From: Methylotenera_A sp040387515
Lineage (GTDB): Bacteria > Pseudomonadota > Gammaproteobacteria > Burkholderiales > Methylophilaceae
Length of the DNA: 64,000 nucleotides
Direction: 5' to 3'
NCBI GenBank assembly: GCA_040387515.1
Contig: JAZKDP010000006.1
Coordinates: 62,001 to 126,000 of the forward strand
Of the stretch, positions 15,971 to 25,389 are shown piece by piece. Every line of letters starts with the position of its first letter. The first letter of the stretch is position 1. Both the position numbers and the translations under genes were made by a program. The notes beneath the pieces were generated by a model. That model had not been told where the DNA came from. It ran no database searches and was given only the letters and a program-made list of their open reading frames with translations.

Positions 15971-17107
15971 ATGTATATTAAATCCATTAAAACTTGGGCT
16001 TGGGTGCACAAGTGGTCTAGCCTTGTTAGCACACTGTTTATGTTATTGCTGTGTTTAACGGGCTTACCATTAATTTTTAGTCACGAGATCAGCCATCTGC
16101 TTGGCAATGAAGTTGAAGCACCTGATTTGCCGGCGACTACCAAGCTGGCCAGCATGGATTCGATTCTAGCCAACGCTAAGGCATTGTATCCAAGTCGTGT
16201 GGTGCAGTTTGTATTTCGTGATATCGATGAAGATAAAACTTGGACGGTCAGTTTAGGTAAAACGGCTACTTCTGAGGATGACACCAAGTTTGTCATGCTA
16301 GATTCGCGCACGGCAAAAGTGCTAGATGAGCCTAAGTTTAACGAAGGCTTTATGTATGTCATGTTTAAATTACATGTAGATTTGTTTGCAGGCTTTCCAG
16401 GGATGCTGTTCTTAGGATTGATGGGTGTATTGCTCATTGTCGCAATCATTTCTGGTGTAGTGTTATATGCCCCATTTATGCGCAGGCTAGCATTTGGTGA
16501 GATTCGCAAAGATCGTGCGCCCAAATTAAAACGCTTAGATACGCACAATTTTTTAGGTGTAGTGACATTGGTTTGGGCGTTGGTTGTTGGGCTAACTGGC
16601 GTGATTAATGCGTGGTCTGATTTAGTCATTAAATATTGGCAGTTTGATCAAATGTCTAGCATGATTGCTCCATATAAAGGCCTGCCGCCACCTACACATT
16701 ATGCTTCGTTGCAAGCTTCGGTAGATGCCGCACAAGCGCGTGAACCTGATAAACGTTTAGGTTTTATTGCTTTTCCTGGTACAGATTTTTCTAGTCCGCA
16801 TCACTATGGCATGTTTATGCGTGGCGATAGCCCCATCACTTCGCGTTTGTTTAAGCCAGTGCTAATCGATGCAGAAACAGCCAAGCTGACAGATAGCCGC
16901 GAGTTGCCTTGGTATTTGGCTACATTACTTATCTCTCAACCCTTACATTTCGGTGACTACGGCGGAATGACATTGAAAATTATTTGGTTAATTTTAGATT
17001 TGATTACAATCGTCGTGCTTTGGACTGGCTTAATGTTGTGGTGGAAAAAACGCAAACAGCATGTGCCAGATATTGAAACCAAAATTAGGCTGAATGAAGC
17101 TTATTAG
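15971..17107 (+). CDS. PepSY-associated membrane protein (iron-reductase-like)
   Basis: 378 residues with four main transmembrane helices (about 17-35, 133-165, 190-215 and 335-358) and periplasmic PepSY-like segments between them. Family features are WVHKWSSLVSTLFMLLLCLTGLPLIFSHE at the start, KLHVDLFAGFPG, and RLDTHNFLGVVTLVWALVVGLTGV. The paired membrane His residues could bind heme b. Homologues next to siderophore receptors (FoxB/PiuB-like) are believed to reduce ferric siderophores or act in uptake. It lies between exbD and a siderophore-receptor gene, consistent with that role. Its end overlaps the next small gene by 14 bases. Confidence 0.88.
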   Translation: MYIKSIKTWAWVHKWSSLVSTLFMLLLCLTGLPLIFSHEISHLLGNEVEAPDLPATTKLASMDSILANAKALYPSRVVQFVFRDIDEDKTWTVSLGKTATSEDDTKFVMLDSRTAKVLDEPKFNEGFMYVMFKLHVDLFAGFPGMLFLGLMGVLLIVAIISGVVLYAPFMRRLAFGEIRKDRAPKLKRLDTHNFLGVVTLVWALVVGLTGVINAWSDLVIKYWQFDQMSSMIAPYKGLPPPTHYASLQASVDAAQAREPDKRLGFIAFPGTDFSSPHHYGMFMRGDSPITSRLFKPVLIDAETAKLTDSRELPWYLATLLISQPLHFGDYGGMTLKIIWLILDLITIVVLWTGLMLWWKKRKQHVPDIETKIRLNEAY

Positions 17108-17333
17108 TGCTTTAGGTTTAACTCAGGGGTTCCAATCTATGGTCACACATTTATTTATGCAAACTAAAAACTTTAAACAAATTTTTTTATGGCCAATCAT
17201 ATTAGGTCTACTTACTATGATTGGCCTAGTTGTCGCGCTATTAAAAGACGACTTGCTAGAAAATATTTCACTGCTTGGGTTGGTCATACCAATTGTAGTG
17301 ATTACATATTTTTACTGTATTAAAAAACAATAA
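17094..17333 (+). CDS. Small membrane protein of unknown function
   Basis: 79 residues with two probable helices (about 30-48 and 56-73) and a KKQ tail. No family recognised. It begins inside the end of the PepSY gene (14-base overlap), which suggests translational coupling; in-frame Met residues at 16 and 22 are alternative starts. It may be a small partner of the PepSY protein. A chance open frame is possible, but the two hydrophobic segments and the overlap favour a gene. Confidence 0.5.
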   Translation: MKLISALGLTQGFQSMVTHLFMQTKNFKQIFLWPIILGLLTMIGLVVALLKDDLLENISLLGLVIPIVVITYFYCIKKQ

Positions 17334-17397
17334 TGGTCGTTTAGGCATCAAAAAGCGTTATTTAGACACTAGCAAGCCAACGATTTAATAATCCTGT

Positions 17398-17405
17398 AGC
17401 CAGCC
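17398..17405 (+). promoter_or_regulatory. AGCCAGCC element in the receptor leader
   Basis: AGCCAGCC followed by AATAAT lies 37 bases before the ATG of the siderophore receptor at 17443. A related AGCAAGCCAACG occurs at 17371-17382. It belongs to the recurring leader motif also seen before exbB, azurin and the 25420 receptor. Confidence 0.35.
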
Positions 17406-17442
17406 AATAATTTTACAAATTTACGGTTACAGGAAAAGTTAA

Positions 17443-19647
17443 ATGCAAAATTTTCAACGCGATAAAATCGCACTTTATAAAAACACTAGTCGCAAAGCCA
17501 TAGTCGCGGCCATTATTGCTGTTATGCCACAGCTTGCAATGGCTGAAGACAAATTGCCAGAAATGCCAGCAAAGGAGACTTCAGCTAAAGAAGCTGGAGT
17601 TGACCAGCTACCAGAAGTTAAGGTAAGTGCTGACCAAGAAAAAGCTAATGGCATAGTAAATGGTTATGTAGCGAAACGCGCTAAAACCGCAACTAAAACC
17701 GATACGCCGATTATTGAAACGCCGCAGTCGATTTCTGTGATTACAGCCGATCAAATGCGCGATCAAAATGTGCAATCAGTACAAGATGCGCTGCGCTATA
17801 GTGCGGGTGTAGTTGCAGACCAATATGGTGTTGATTCACGCTCAGATAATATTTCTATACGTGGTACTGATGGCACGCAATATCTAGATGGCTTGCGCCA
17901 AATTAATACGTATTATCAAGATATCGCGCGGCCTGATCCTTACACCTTAGAGCGTATTGAAATACTACGCGGTCCTTCATCTATGCTGTTTGGTTCTGGG
18001 GGCGTAGGCGGTATCGTCAATTTGGTGACTAAGCGTCCGCAAGAAACTGCTCAAAATGAAATTGGCGTATCAATCGGCAATTACGATAGCAAGCGTATTC
18101 AGGCAGACTTTACTGGCCCTGTCGCAGATACGGATAATTTATTTTATCGTCTAATTTTTGTTGGTCGCGATAACGGTACGCAGGTTGATCATACCGAAGA
18201 TAAACGCACCATTATTGCGCCATCGCTAACATGGAAAAACGATAAAACTAGTGTGACCTTGCTTGCACAGATACAGCGCAATGAAGTCAATTCTACCAAT
18301 CAGTTTTTACCTATTTCAGGCATTTTAACGCCAAATCCCAATGGCAGAATTAAACATAAAACAAATATTGGCGACCCTGATACTGATAAATACAATACAG
18401 ATTCCACTGCATTTAGTTGGTTAATAGACCATCAATTTAATGACACGTTTAGCGTGCACCAAAACGCACGTTATAACAGCAGCAAAAATACCTATAATGT
18501 TCTATACGGTAATGTGTTCGCGGCGGATCCCTTTGTTGCAGGCAGTAATCAGCGGGTCATTAACCGCTATGTTGATTTTTCTAAAATCGATACTAAAAAA
18601 TTCAATATTGATAATAATCTACAAGCTAAATTTTCTACGGATCGTACCACTCACACGGCGTTGTTTGGTGTGGATTACTCGCGATTTAAACAAGATAGAA
18701 AAGGCTTTGGTGATGCAGGTCTAGGCAACCCAATTGATGTGTTTAATCCTGTTTACACACCAGTTGATTACTCTGGTGTGGCGAGCTATCAAAATCCAAC
18801 CGCTTACCAATTTCAAACAGGCGTTTATTTACAAGATCAAATTAAGTTTGATCAACATTGGGTAGCCACATTGGGTTTGCGCCACGATAGAGCAAGCAGT
18901 AAAAGTGACGGATCGCCTGCAGTAGTCGATAAAAAAACGACAGGTCGCTATGGCCTGACTTATTTGTTCGATAACGGCTGGGCGCCTTATGTCAGTTATG
19001 CAGAATCGTTTCAACCAGTGGCTGGTACCGACAGAAACGGCAAACTTTTCAAACCTCAAGAGGGCGAGCAATACGAGTTGGGTATTAAATATATTCCAGA
19101 AGGTAGCAAAACCAAATTCACCGCTGCTATTTTTGATTTAACGGATAAAAATCGCTTAACACCAGACCCACTAGGTGGCCCATTCGATTCTATTCAAAAA
19201 GCTGAAATACGTTCAAGAGGATTAGAGTTAGAAGCTGCTACTAGCTTTGATAACAGGTTAGATCTGATTACCAGTTATAGCTATACTAATGCTAAATATA
19301 ATAAAAGTAATGTACCCACGGAAAAAGGAAATCAAATTGAAGCGGTGCCAAAACATTTGGCGACAGCTTGGGTGATTAAACGTTTTGCAATTGGTGATAT
19401 AGACGGTTTTCGCGCTGGTTTAGGTGTGCGTTATATTGGCGAATCTTACGATTCAACTGCAACTTTTAAAACGCCAGATGTCACACTCTTCGATGCAATG
19501 CTAGGCTTTGATCGCGGCGCATGGCGTTATGCTTTAAATGCTAGCAATCTGGCGGATAAAGAATATGTTGCGACTTGTCTTTCGCGCGGTGACTGCTGGT
19601 TAGGTGCCAAGCGTGTGGCCTTCGCAAGTGCAACATATAATTTTTAA
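17443..19647 (+). CDS. TonB-dependent siderophore receptor
   Basis: 734 residues, outer-membrane beta-barrel. Signal peptide to about residue 34 (PQLAMAED), then the plug: IIETPQSISVITADQMRDQNV, LRYSAGVVADQYGVDSRSDNISIRG, LERIEILRGPSSMLFGSGGVGGIVNLVTKRP. The chain ends in an aromatic residue (ATYNF) as expected for barrel insertion. There is no STN signalling domain, so it is a plain transporter. The plug is of the TonB-siderophor type (hydroxamate or ferrichrome-like), but the ligand cannot be read off. It is preceded by PepSY and TonB genes and followed closely by azurin. The ribosome site AGGAAAAG is well spaced. Confidence 0.93.
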   Translation: MQNFQRDKIALYKNTSRKAIVAAIIAVMPQLAMAEDKLPEMPAKETSAKEAGVDQLPEVKVSADQEKANGIVNGYVAKRAKTATKTDTPIIETPQSISVITADQMRDQNVQSVQDALRYSAGVVADQYGVDSRSDNISIRGTDGTQYLDGLRQINTYYQDIARPDPYTLERIEILRGPSSMLFGSGGVGGIVNLVTKRPQETAQNEIGVSIGNYDSKRIQADFTGPVADTDNLFYRLIFVGRDNGTQVDHTEDKRTIIAPSLTWKNDKTSVTLLAQIQRNEVNSTNQFLPISGILTPNPNGRIKHKTNIGDPDTDKYNTDSTAFSWLIDHQFNDTFSVHQNARYNSSKNTYNVLYGNVFAADPFVAGSNQRVINRYVDFSKIDTKKFNIDNNLQAKFSTDRTTHTALFGVDYSRFKQDRKGFGDAGLGNPIDVFNPVYTPVDYSGVASYQNPTAYQFQTGVYLQDQIKFDQHWVATLGLRHDRASSKSDGSPAVVDKKTTGRYGLTYLFDNGWAPYVSYAESFQPVAGTDRNGKLFKPQEGEQYELGIKYIPEGSKTKFTAAIFDLTDKNRLTPDPLGGPFDSIQKAEIRSRGLELEAATSFDNRLDLITSYSYTNAKYNKSNVPTEKGNQIEAVPKHLATAWVIKRFAIGDIDGFRAGLGVRYIGESYDSTATFKTPDVTLFDAMLGFDRGAWRYALNASNLADKEYVATCLSRGDCWLGAKRVAFASATYNF

Positions 19648-19671
19648 TCAATTTTTTTTTCAGATATATCT

Positions 19672-19680
19672 CAGCCAGCT
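19672..19680 (+). promoter_or_regulatory. CAGCCAGCT leader element before azurin
   Basis: A variant of the GCCAGCC leader motif, 25 bases before the chosen azurin start and downstream of the receptor stop codon. It is the weakest member of the set because the last base differs. Confidence 0.25.
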
Positions 19681-19705
19681 AATTTTTTTATTAAAGGAAA
19701 TGACT

Positions 19706-20182
19706 ATGATCACACAAAAGATATTAAGTACTTCAATGGTTTTATTTACTGTCTCTGCAGGCGTTTTGCTTGCAACACCACAAGCGCAAGCAGCGGCGGC
19801 TTGTGAAGTCACCATTGAATCAACTGATTCGATGACATTTAGTACTAAAAGTATTGATGTAAGTAAAACTTGCAAAGAGTTCACTATTAACCTTAAACAC
19901 GTGGGTAAATTACCTAAAACTGTGATGGGTCATAATTTGGTGATTAGTAAAGAAAGCGACAAAGCAGGCGTATTAGCCGATGGCAGCAAAGCTGGCTTGC
20001 CTAGCGATTATGTGAAAGCTAGCGATGCGCGTGTGATTGCATCTACTAAAATCATTGGTGGTGGTGAAACCGCCAGCACTAAATTTGCTGTGAGTAAATT
20101 GAATGCTAAAGATACTTTTGATTTTTACTGTTCTTTCCCAGGTCACGCTTTTATGATGAAGGGCGTTGTCAAGTTGGTATAA
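19706..20182 (+). CDS. azu: Azurin, periplasmic blue copper protein
   Basis: 158-residue precursor; cleavage after residue 30 (AQAA) gives a 128-residue mature protein in which all canonical azurin positions fall exactly into place: disulfide Cys3-Cys26, copper ligands His46 (MGHN), Cys112 (FDFYCSFPGH), His117 and Met121. It is a periplasmic one-electron carrier. I chose the ATG at 19706 because AAAGGA lies 8 bases before it; an ATG at 19700 is too close to that site. It follows the siderophore receptor by 58 bases and ends in a strong terminator. In methylotrophs azurin often serves methylamine or denitrification pathways; neither is encoded here. Confidence 0.95.
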   Translation: MITQKILSTSMVLFTVSAGVLLATPQAQAAAACEVTIESTDSMTFSTKSIDVSKTCKEFTINLKHVGKLPKTVMGHNLVISKESDKAGVLADGSKAGLPSDYVKASDARVIASTKIIGGGETASTKFAVSKLNAKDTFDFYCSFPGHAFMMKGVVKLV

Positions 20183-20220
20183 GCTAGTATCTATCAGTTT
20201 TATCGAGATTTACACGCAAG

Positions 20221-20256
20221 AAACGCCTACAAATTTAAAGTTTGTAGGCGTTTTTT
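20221..20256. terminator. Bidirectional rho-independent terminator after azurin
   Basis: Perfect 13-base stem (20221-20233 with 20241-20253), 7-base loop, and a T run on the plus strand; an A run on the other side lets it also serve the minus-strand macB permease gene that ends at 20299. Confidence 0.9.
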
Positions 20257-20298
20257 ATATGCATGATATTAAGTGCATATTTTCTTAAAGGTAACTAT

Positions 20299-21522
20299 TT
20301 ACTGATAACGCAGTGCTTCAATCGGATTGAGCTGGGCCGCCATACGCGCAGGGTAGAAGCCAAAGAATACCCCAATGCTTGCAGCGACACTGAAAGCAAT
20401 CAATACAGAATCGCTTGAGATAATGATTTCTGCTTGCGTGAATATGCCGACTAACACTGCACCACCTACACCAATCGCAATACCAATCAGGCAACCGACG
20501 ATTGAGATCATGATGGCTTCTAACAGAAATTGCATCAGAATATCGCGCTGACGTGCGCCGATTGCCATACGAATGCCAATCTCACGCGTGCGCTCTGTGA
20601 CTGATACCAGCATGATGTTCATGATGCCAATGCCGCCGACCAGCAGAGAAACGGAAGCAATTGCGCCCAATAATAATGACATGGTGCGTGCGGTCTCAGC
20701 CGCTGAGTTGGCAATCGCAGTCAAGTTGCGTACAGAAAAGTCACTATCGGCGCCTTCGCGTATATTGTGCCGTTGATTCAGCAAGCCATTCATAGACTCT
20801 TCAACCATCGTCATCACGTTATCAGATTCGGCTTGCACCATAATCATCCGCACACTTCCTGGTAACTGGTTGCCAAATAGCTTACGTTGTGCGGTAGTCA
20901 GTGGCACGATAATTGTATCGTCTTGATCGCGACCATCCAAGGTCTGACCTTTACTACCTAACACGCCCAATATAACAAAAGGGCTTTGGTTGATGCGAAT
21001 GGTTTTACCAACGGGGTCTATGTCATCGCCAAAGATATTTTGTGCGACCGTATTACCAATCAAGGCCACACGTGTGGCAGAGCGAATATCAGAATCTGAA
21101 AACGCATAACCAGCGGATAAACTCCAAGAACGTATATCTAAATAACTAGGCGTGGTACCAATAATATCGGTATTCCAGTTATTGCTGCCGTACACAATCT
21201 GCGATTTGCCCATCGTAACAGGTGCAACGCCAATTACATCGTCCAATTCACCAATAGCATCAGCGTCTTTTACGTTAAGCGAGGGCGCATTGCCAGTGGC
21301 TGATCTGGCACCTGCTACTCTAGGCGGACCAGACAACACGACAAATAGATTGCTACCCATGGCGCTGATAGAGCGTTTCACTGAAGCTTCTGCTCCCTGA
21401 CCAATCGCCATCATTAATACCACTGCGCTCACACCAATCACCATGCCCAGCATGGTTAAAAAAGTACGTAAACGGTTTGCCCCCATGGCGTGCCATGCTT
21501 CTCCCAACATTGCACTAAACAT
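20299..21522 (-). CDS. macB: MacB-type ABC transporter permease (FtsX family)
   Basis: 407 residues. N-terminal helix (about 20-42, RTFLTMLGMVIGVSAVVLMMAIGQG), a periplasmic MacB_PCD domain (about 45-270), and three C-terminal helices within the FtsX domain (about 283-305, 335-358, 373-392), including SVTERTREIGIRMAIGARQRDI. In E. coli MacB the ATPase and permease are fused; here they are separate genes overlapping by one base. Together with the MacA-like adaptor and TolC-like channel this forms a tripartite pump for periplasmic substrates such as siderophores, peptides or macrolides. It is the last gene of the operon. Confidence 0.93.
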   Translation of the reverse strand: MFSAMLGEAWHAMGANRLRTFLTMLGMVIGVSAVVLMMAIGQGAEASVKRSISAMGSNLFVVLSGPPRVAGARSATGNAPSLNVKDADAIGELDDVIGVAPVTMGKSQIVYGSNNWNTDIIGTTPSYLDIRSWSLSAGYAFSDSDIRSATRVALIGNTVAQNIFGDDIDPVGKTIRINQSPFVILGVLGSKGQTLDGRDQDDTIIVPLTTAQRKLFGNQLPGSVRMIMVQAESDNVMTMVEESMNGLLNQRHNIREGADSDFSVRNLTAIANSAAETARTMSLLLGAIASVSLLVGGIGIMNIMLVSVTERTREIGIRMAIGARQRDILMQFLLEAIMISIVGCLIGIAIGVGGAVLVGIFTQAEIIISSDSVLIAFSVAASIGVFFGFYPARMAAQLNPIEALRYQ

Positions 21523-22250
21523 CAGATTGCCTCGCTTAATACGTTATTGGTTGATATATTTCCATTTGTCAGCGTATCTTGCACGATTTCTCCATCCAAA
21601 AATCGCACTTGACGTTTAGCATGTTCGGCAATATCTGTTTCATGCGTCACTAACACGATGGTGATACCTTCTTTATTTAACTGACCAAATAGCGTCATAA
21701 TTTCTTCACTGGTCACGCTATCTAGGTTACCAGTTGGCTCATCGGCAAGAATAAGGCGTGGATTGTTCACCAGCGCACGTGCAATCGCTACGCGTTGCTG
21801 CTGGCCACCAGAGATTTGATTAGGGCGCGAGTTAATGTGGTTACCTAAACCCACTTTTTCTAACAATACTTTCGCGCGCGCATGACGCTCAGTTTTTTCG
21901 ATGCGCGAATACACTAAAGGCAGCGCAACGTTATCTAATAAACTGGAGCGTGCTAATAAGTTAAAGCCTTGAAATACAAAACCAATGGTTTTATTGCGTA
22001 CGCCAGCAACGGCATTTTCTTCCATTGTGGCAACTGCATGGCCATCCAATATATATTTTCCTTTGGTAGGCTTATCCAAGCAGCCTAAAATATTCATAAA
22101 GGTGGATTTTCCTGAACCAGATGGCCCCATGATGGCAACATAATCCCCATTATCAATCCGCAGATTTACATCTTTCAGCACAGGAAAGGGCCCAGCCGCT
22201 GTTTGATATTCTTTAAATAACCCGCTCACTTCAATAACGCTTTTTTGCAT
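21522..22250 (-). CDS. ABC transporter ATP-binding protein (MacB/LolD type)
   Basis: 242 residues. Walker A GPSGSGKST at 42-50, signature SGGQQQR, Walker B LILADEPTGNLD, and the switch His in VTHE: a complete, active-looking ATPase. I start it at the ATG at 22250 (MQKSVIEVSG), because upstream in-frame codons lie inside the adaptor gene and do not look like family sequence. Its TGA overlaps the ATG of the permease gene by one base. It powers the MacAB-TolC-like pump. Confidence 0.93.
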   Translation of the reverse strand: MQKSVIEVSGLFKEYQTAAGPFPVLKDVNLRIDNGDYVAIMGPSGSGKSTFMNILGCLDKPTKGKYILDGHAVATMEENAVAGVRNKTIGFVFQGFNLLARSSLLDNVALPLVYSRIEKTERHARAKVLLEKVGLGNHINSRPNQISGGQQQRVAIARALVNNPRLILADEPTGNLDSVTSEEIMTLFGQLNKEGITIVLVTHETDIAEHAKRQVRFLDGEIVQDTLTNGNISTNNVLSEAI

Positions 22251-22266
22251 AATGTTTTTATCCAAC

Positions 22267-23505
22267 CTAGAATATTCTAGGGCCGCGCGGAGTATTGCCG
22301 CCAGCTTGAGGTTGGTTATTTGCCTGTAGTTCGCCCACAATCACTTTGTCACCTGCTGCTAGATTACGTCCAGTAATTGCCGTAAATCGGCCATCGGTAA
22401 TGCCAACATGAATTCTCACCATGGTTGGTTTACCATCTTTTAGAATATAAATTTTGCCAGCAGTTAAATCCTCAGCTTTATTGCCGCTTCGACCCCCAGC
22501 ATTTCTGCCACCACCATTTCTTTTTCTATCGCCTGTTTTTGCAGCATCTTTGTTTTTGCTATCGCTCACAACAGCTGATTCATCCACTTTTGGTTTATAA
22601 CGCAATGCTGCATTCGGCACCAACAGTGATTGCTGTGCATTTGCCACAGCAATATTCACATAGGCAGTCATGCCTGGCAGCAAAGTTAAGTCGCTATTAT
22701 CAACAGAAACCACCACGTTATAGGTGACCACATTAGACGTATTTGTTGAGTTTAAACGCACCTGCTTAACGACACCTTCAAAGTTGCGATTAGGAAACGC
22801 ATCGACGTTAAACTTAACTTTTTGACCGTCTTTAATTTTGCCAATATCTGCTTCGGCAAAGCTGGTATCAATCTGCATTTTTGCTAAATCTTGTGCAATT
22901 TGAATCAAGGTTGGGGTTTGAAAACTTGCCGCAACCGTTTGTCCAACATCCACCACGCGATTCACTACAATGCCAGAAACCGGTGAGCGAATAATGGTAA
23001 AGTTTAAATTGGTTTGATCGCGCGTTAATAAGCCACGTGCGCTATCTAATTGCGCTTTGGCCGATTTAAGTACCTGTACTGCGGTGTCTAACTCTTGTTT
23101 TGAAACGAATTCTTGTGCATATAATTCGCGGATACGTTTTTCATTGGCAGTCGCCAATTCAACAGAAGCCTGGTTGTTGCGCACGCTACTTTGCGATTGT
23201 GTGATTGCCGCTGAAGATAGGGCGCTATCTAACTCAAGCAATACCTGATCTTTTTTAACCGTATCGTTAAAATCCACATACAGCTTTCTCACAATTCCCG
23301 AAATTTGCGTACCTACGCTGATTAAACTCACCGGATTCAACGTGCCGTTGGCAGAAACGGTTTGTTCAATATCGCCTTGCGTAACCTCATCTAGTCGGTA
23401 CAGATCTTCTGGTTTGGGTTGATGTGTTTTTTCATAATAGTAATAAGCGCCAGCTGCAATTGCCGCTAATATAATGATGACTAGGATTTTTTTAAGTGAT
23501 TTCAT
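22267..23505 (-). CDS. macA: MacA-like periplasmic adaptor protein
   Basis: 412 residues with an N-terminal membrane anchor (about 5-24). The adaptor order is visible: barrel-sandwich start (GDIEQTVSANGTLNPVSLISVGTQISGIV), coiled-coil hairpin (about 85-165), return lipoyl half (IIRSPVSGIVVNRVVDVGQTV), beta-barrel, and membrane-proximal domain. An unusual Lys/Arg/Gly/Asn-rich insert (DRKRNGGGRNAGGRSG and flanks, about 325-345) interrupts the last domain. First gene after tolC by transcription order, 18 bases downstream; it links the ABC permease to TolC. PvdRT-OpmQ-type siderophore exporters have the same architecture. Confidence 0.93.
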   Translation of the reverse strand: MKSLKKILVIIILAAIAAGAYYYYEKTHQPKPEDLYRLDEVTQGDIEQTVSANGTLNPVSLISVGTQISGIVRKLYVDFNDTVKKDQVLLELDSALSSAAITQSQSSVRNNQASVELATANEKRIRELYAQEFVSKQELDTAVQVLKSAKAQLDSARGLLTRDQTNLNFTIIRSPVSGIVVNRVVDVGQTVAASFQTPTLIQIAQDLAKMQIDTSFAEADIGKIKDGQKVKFNVDAFPNRNFEGVVKQVRLNSTNTSNVVTYNVVVSVDNSDLTLLPGMTAYVNIAVANAQQSLLVPNAALRYKPKVDESAVVSDSKNKDAAKTGDRKRNGGGRNAGGRSGNKAEDLTAGKIYILKDGKPTMVRIHVGITDGRFTAITGRNLAAGDKVIVGELQANNQPQAGGNTPRGPRIF

Positions 23506-23523
23506 ATCGATTATTTTTAACGA

Positions 23524-24951
23524 TTAATTGGTAGATAGTGTGTTGGAATTAGGTAAAGATTGAATCATGGCATTATCTAATGCGCCCATGGCTTGCGCTA
23601 AAGTGGCGCGTGCGATGTTTGAATTGAGTGCTGCCTGAATCTTCTGTTGGCGCGCACTGGCCAGTGCACTTTGTGCATTTAGCGTATCGATAATATTGCC
23701 AACGCCGGCTTTATAACGCCCTAAAGCCACACGATATGACTGTTCAGCGCTGTTCACTAATATTTCACTTGCAGTCACTGATTCAAGCGCAGTACGCAAG
23801 CTTTGATAAGCTGACCATACATCTAATGAAATTTGCAAACGTAAACGATCACGCTGCGCGGCACGCAAATCCGCAGTCGCTTCTGCTGCGCGAATACGAT
23901 AGGTTGGGGCGTAACCAGCAAATAATGGAATTGATACGGTTAAACCTAAAGTTGAGTTATTGCTCGAACTAAATTGAGAGCCATCTTGCAGATTATTCGA
24001 CATGGAAACAGAAATAGTTGGTTTAGCTGCCGCTTTGCTTGCATCAATATTCGCTTGTGCGGCCATTACTTGAGCTTCGCTGGCGACTAAGTCTGGTCGG
24101 CGTGTGCCAGCTTGTTCAATCAATGTATTCACATCTTCCAAAATGTTCGCTGGCGGATTGCTTGTATTTGCAACCAATACAATTTTTTGATTCGCCGGCA
24201 AACCCATCACATTGACTAAGTTGCCGTACGCTATTTGCAAATTACCTTCGCTGGTAATGCGCGTGAGTGTTAATTGGGCAAAAGCGGTTTGCGCTTGCAG
24301 TTTATCTGCAGGAGTTGAAACGCCTGCTCTATATCGTGCATCAGCCGCCTTAAAGCTTTCTTCGCTGGCACGCTCTGCCTCGCGCGCTGCTTCTAATGCC
24401 GCAATGTTGGCTTGTACTTGGTAATAAGATACGGTTGCGGTCAGTAATATGCTTTGTACCGTGCTGCTTTGGCTAGCGCTGGCCGAAAGCAGTAATTGGC
24501 GGGCATTTTCCAAGTTGGCATTTCGATTACCAAAATCATAAAGAAGATAACTGGCAACCAAACTGTTGCTTAAATTCATATTAGGATTACTGCGCGAACT
24601 GGACTCTGGGTTTAATACACCCAAACTGGTCGAAATGTTATCAGTTACAGAAGGTAAATAAGCCGATTTTGCAATGCCCAATTGTGCCGCTTGTACGCGT
24701 GCGTTTGCCCAAACTTCGCTGGTTTGCGGGTTATTACAAAGGCTTGCATCGGCCACTTCTGCCAAGGTAATCGGTTTACTTAAATCCGCATTGCCGCAAG
24801 GCGCATTCGGCTCTCTGTAGCCATCTGGAATTTTGGGTAGGGTGTGAATCTGCGTTTTAAGCGGATCACCATCTTTATACCAAATAGACTCTTGTGCGAG
24901 GGCAGGAGTACTGAGGCTTGCCAATGCAATTATTAGTAAATATTTATTCAT
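23524..24951 (-). CDS. tolC: TolC-family outer-membrane efflux channel
   Basis: 475 residues with a signal peptide (to about residue 19, PALAQ). Two homologous coiled-coil halves are visible (about 60-260 and 270-460), including LLYDFGNRNANLENARQLL in the first and LRAAQRDRLRLQISLDVWSAYQSLRTALESV plus YKAGVGNIIDTLNAQSALASARQQ in the second, typical of OEP proteins. As first gene of the minus-strand efflux operon its promoter should lie in the 24952-25110 part of the gap. It would complete the MacAB-like pump. TolC placed first and its direct link to two receptor genes on either side suggest a siderophore export system. Confidence 0.92.
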   Translation of the reverse strand: MNKYLLIIALASLSTPALAQESIWYKDGDPLKTQIHTLPKIPDGYREPNAPCGNADLSKPITLAEVADASLCNNPQTSEVWANARVQAAQLGIAKSAYLPSVTDNISTSLGVLNPESSSRSNPNMNLSNSLVASYLLYDFGNRNANLENARQLLLSASASQSSTVQSILLTATVSYYQVQANIAALEAAREAERASEESFKAADARYRAGVSTPADKLQAQTAFAQLTLTRITSEGNLQIAYGNLVNVMGLPANQKIVLVANTSNPPANILEDVNTLIEQAGTRRPDLVASEAQVMAAQANIDASKAAAKPTISVSMSNNLQDGSQFSSSNNSTLGLTVSIPLFAGYAPTYRIRAAEATADLRAAQRDRLRLQISLDVWSAYQSLRTALESVTASEILVNSAEQSYRVALGRYKAGVGNIIDTLNAQSALASARQQKIQAALNSNIARATLAQAMGALDNAMIQSLPNSNTLSTN

Positions 24952-25110
24952 TCTATTTTTAAACCATTCAATCTATTCATTAATCTTTTTTAATTGGTGT
25001 GTGAATACAGATAAGAAGCTATTTTCAAAAATATGATTCAGTAAATATGCATCCAGTGAAAGATTGTACTGAAACACAAGGCAGATCATACATAAGAGTT
25101 GCAATTATAA

Positions 25111-25127
25111 ATGAGAACAGTTATCAT
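25111..25127. promoter_or_regulatory. Fur-box-like palindrome ahead of the Fiu-like receptor
   Basis: ATGAGAAC-A-GTTATCAT: two 8-base arms matching at seven positions around a central A, the 7-1-7-like layout of Fur sites. It lies about 290 bases before the receptor ATG and about 160 before the tolC start, so it could control either or both; a long receptor leader would be implied. Confidence 0.55.
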
Positions 25128-25357
25128 TCGCTGCTTAATTTACATAACTTTTGAAAACTTTACACCGATTTACATGTGCAAATTTAAATGGATGAGGTCG
25201 AGGCTTAAAAAACAGCTGACCATTGCCCTAATTGGGGAGTTTGTAATGAAAACGAAGTTGATCAATACGATGCAACTTGCCATGCAAGTCCGTTAAGTAT
25301 TCAAAATAAAAGTTAACTATAAAATTTAATGTAAAAAACAATTTAACAAACCACGTC

Positions 25358-25389
25358 AAGCCAGCCAACGGTTCATCCTCTAGCCAGCC
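25358..25389 (+). promoter_or_regulatory. Double AGCCAGCC element in the Fiu-like receptor leader
   Basis: AAGCCAGCCAACGG (25358-25371) and TAGCCAGCC (25381-25389) stand 18 bases apart, the second ending 30 bases before the ATG at 25420. This is the only leader in the set with two full copies. Confidence 0.4.

Noticed and set aside
22251..22340. N-terminal extension of the ABC ATPase
   Set aside because: These 30 codons lie within the macA gene and are not family sequence; the ATG at 22250 is a clean start.
25111..25296. 61-codon frame in the gap before the Fiu-like receptor
   Set aside because: It starts inside the Fur-like palindrome, lacks a ribosome site and family resemblance, and overlaps the receptor leader motifs region; treated as a chance frame.
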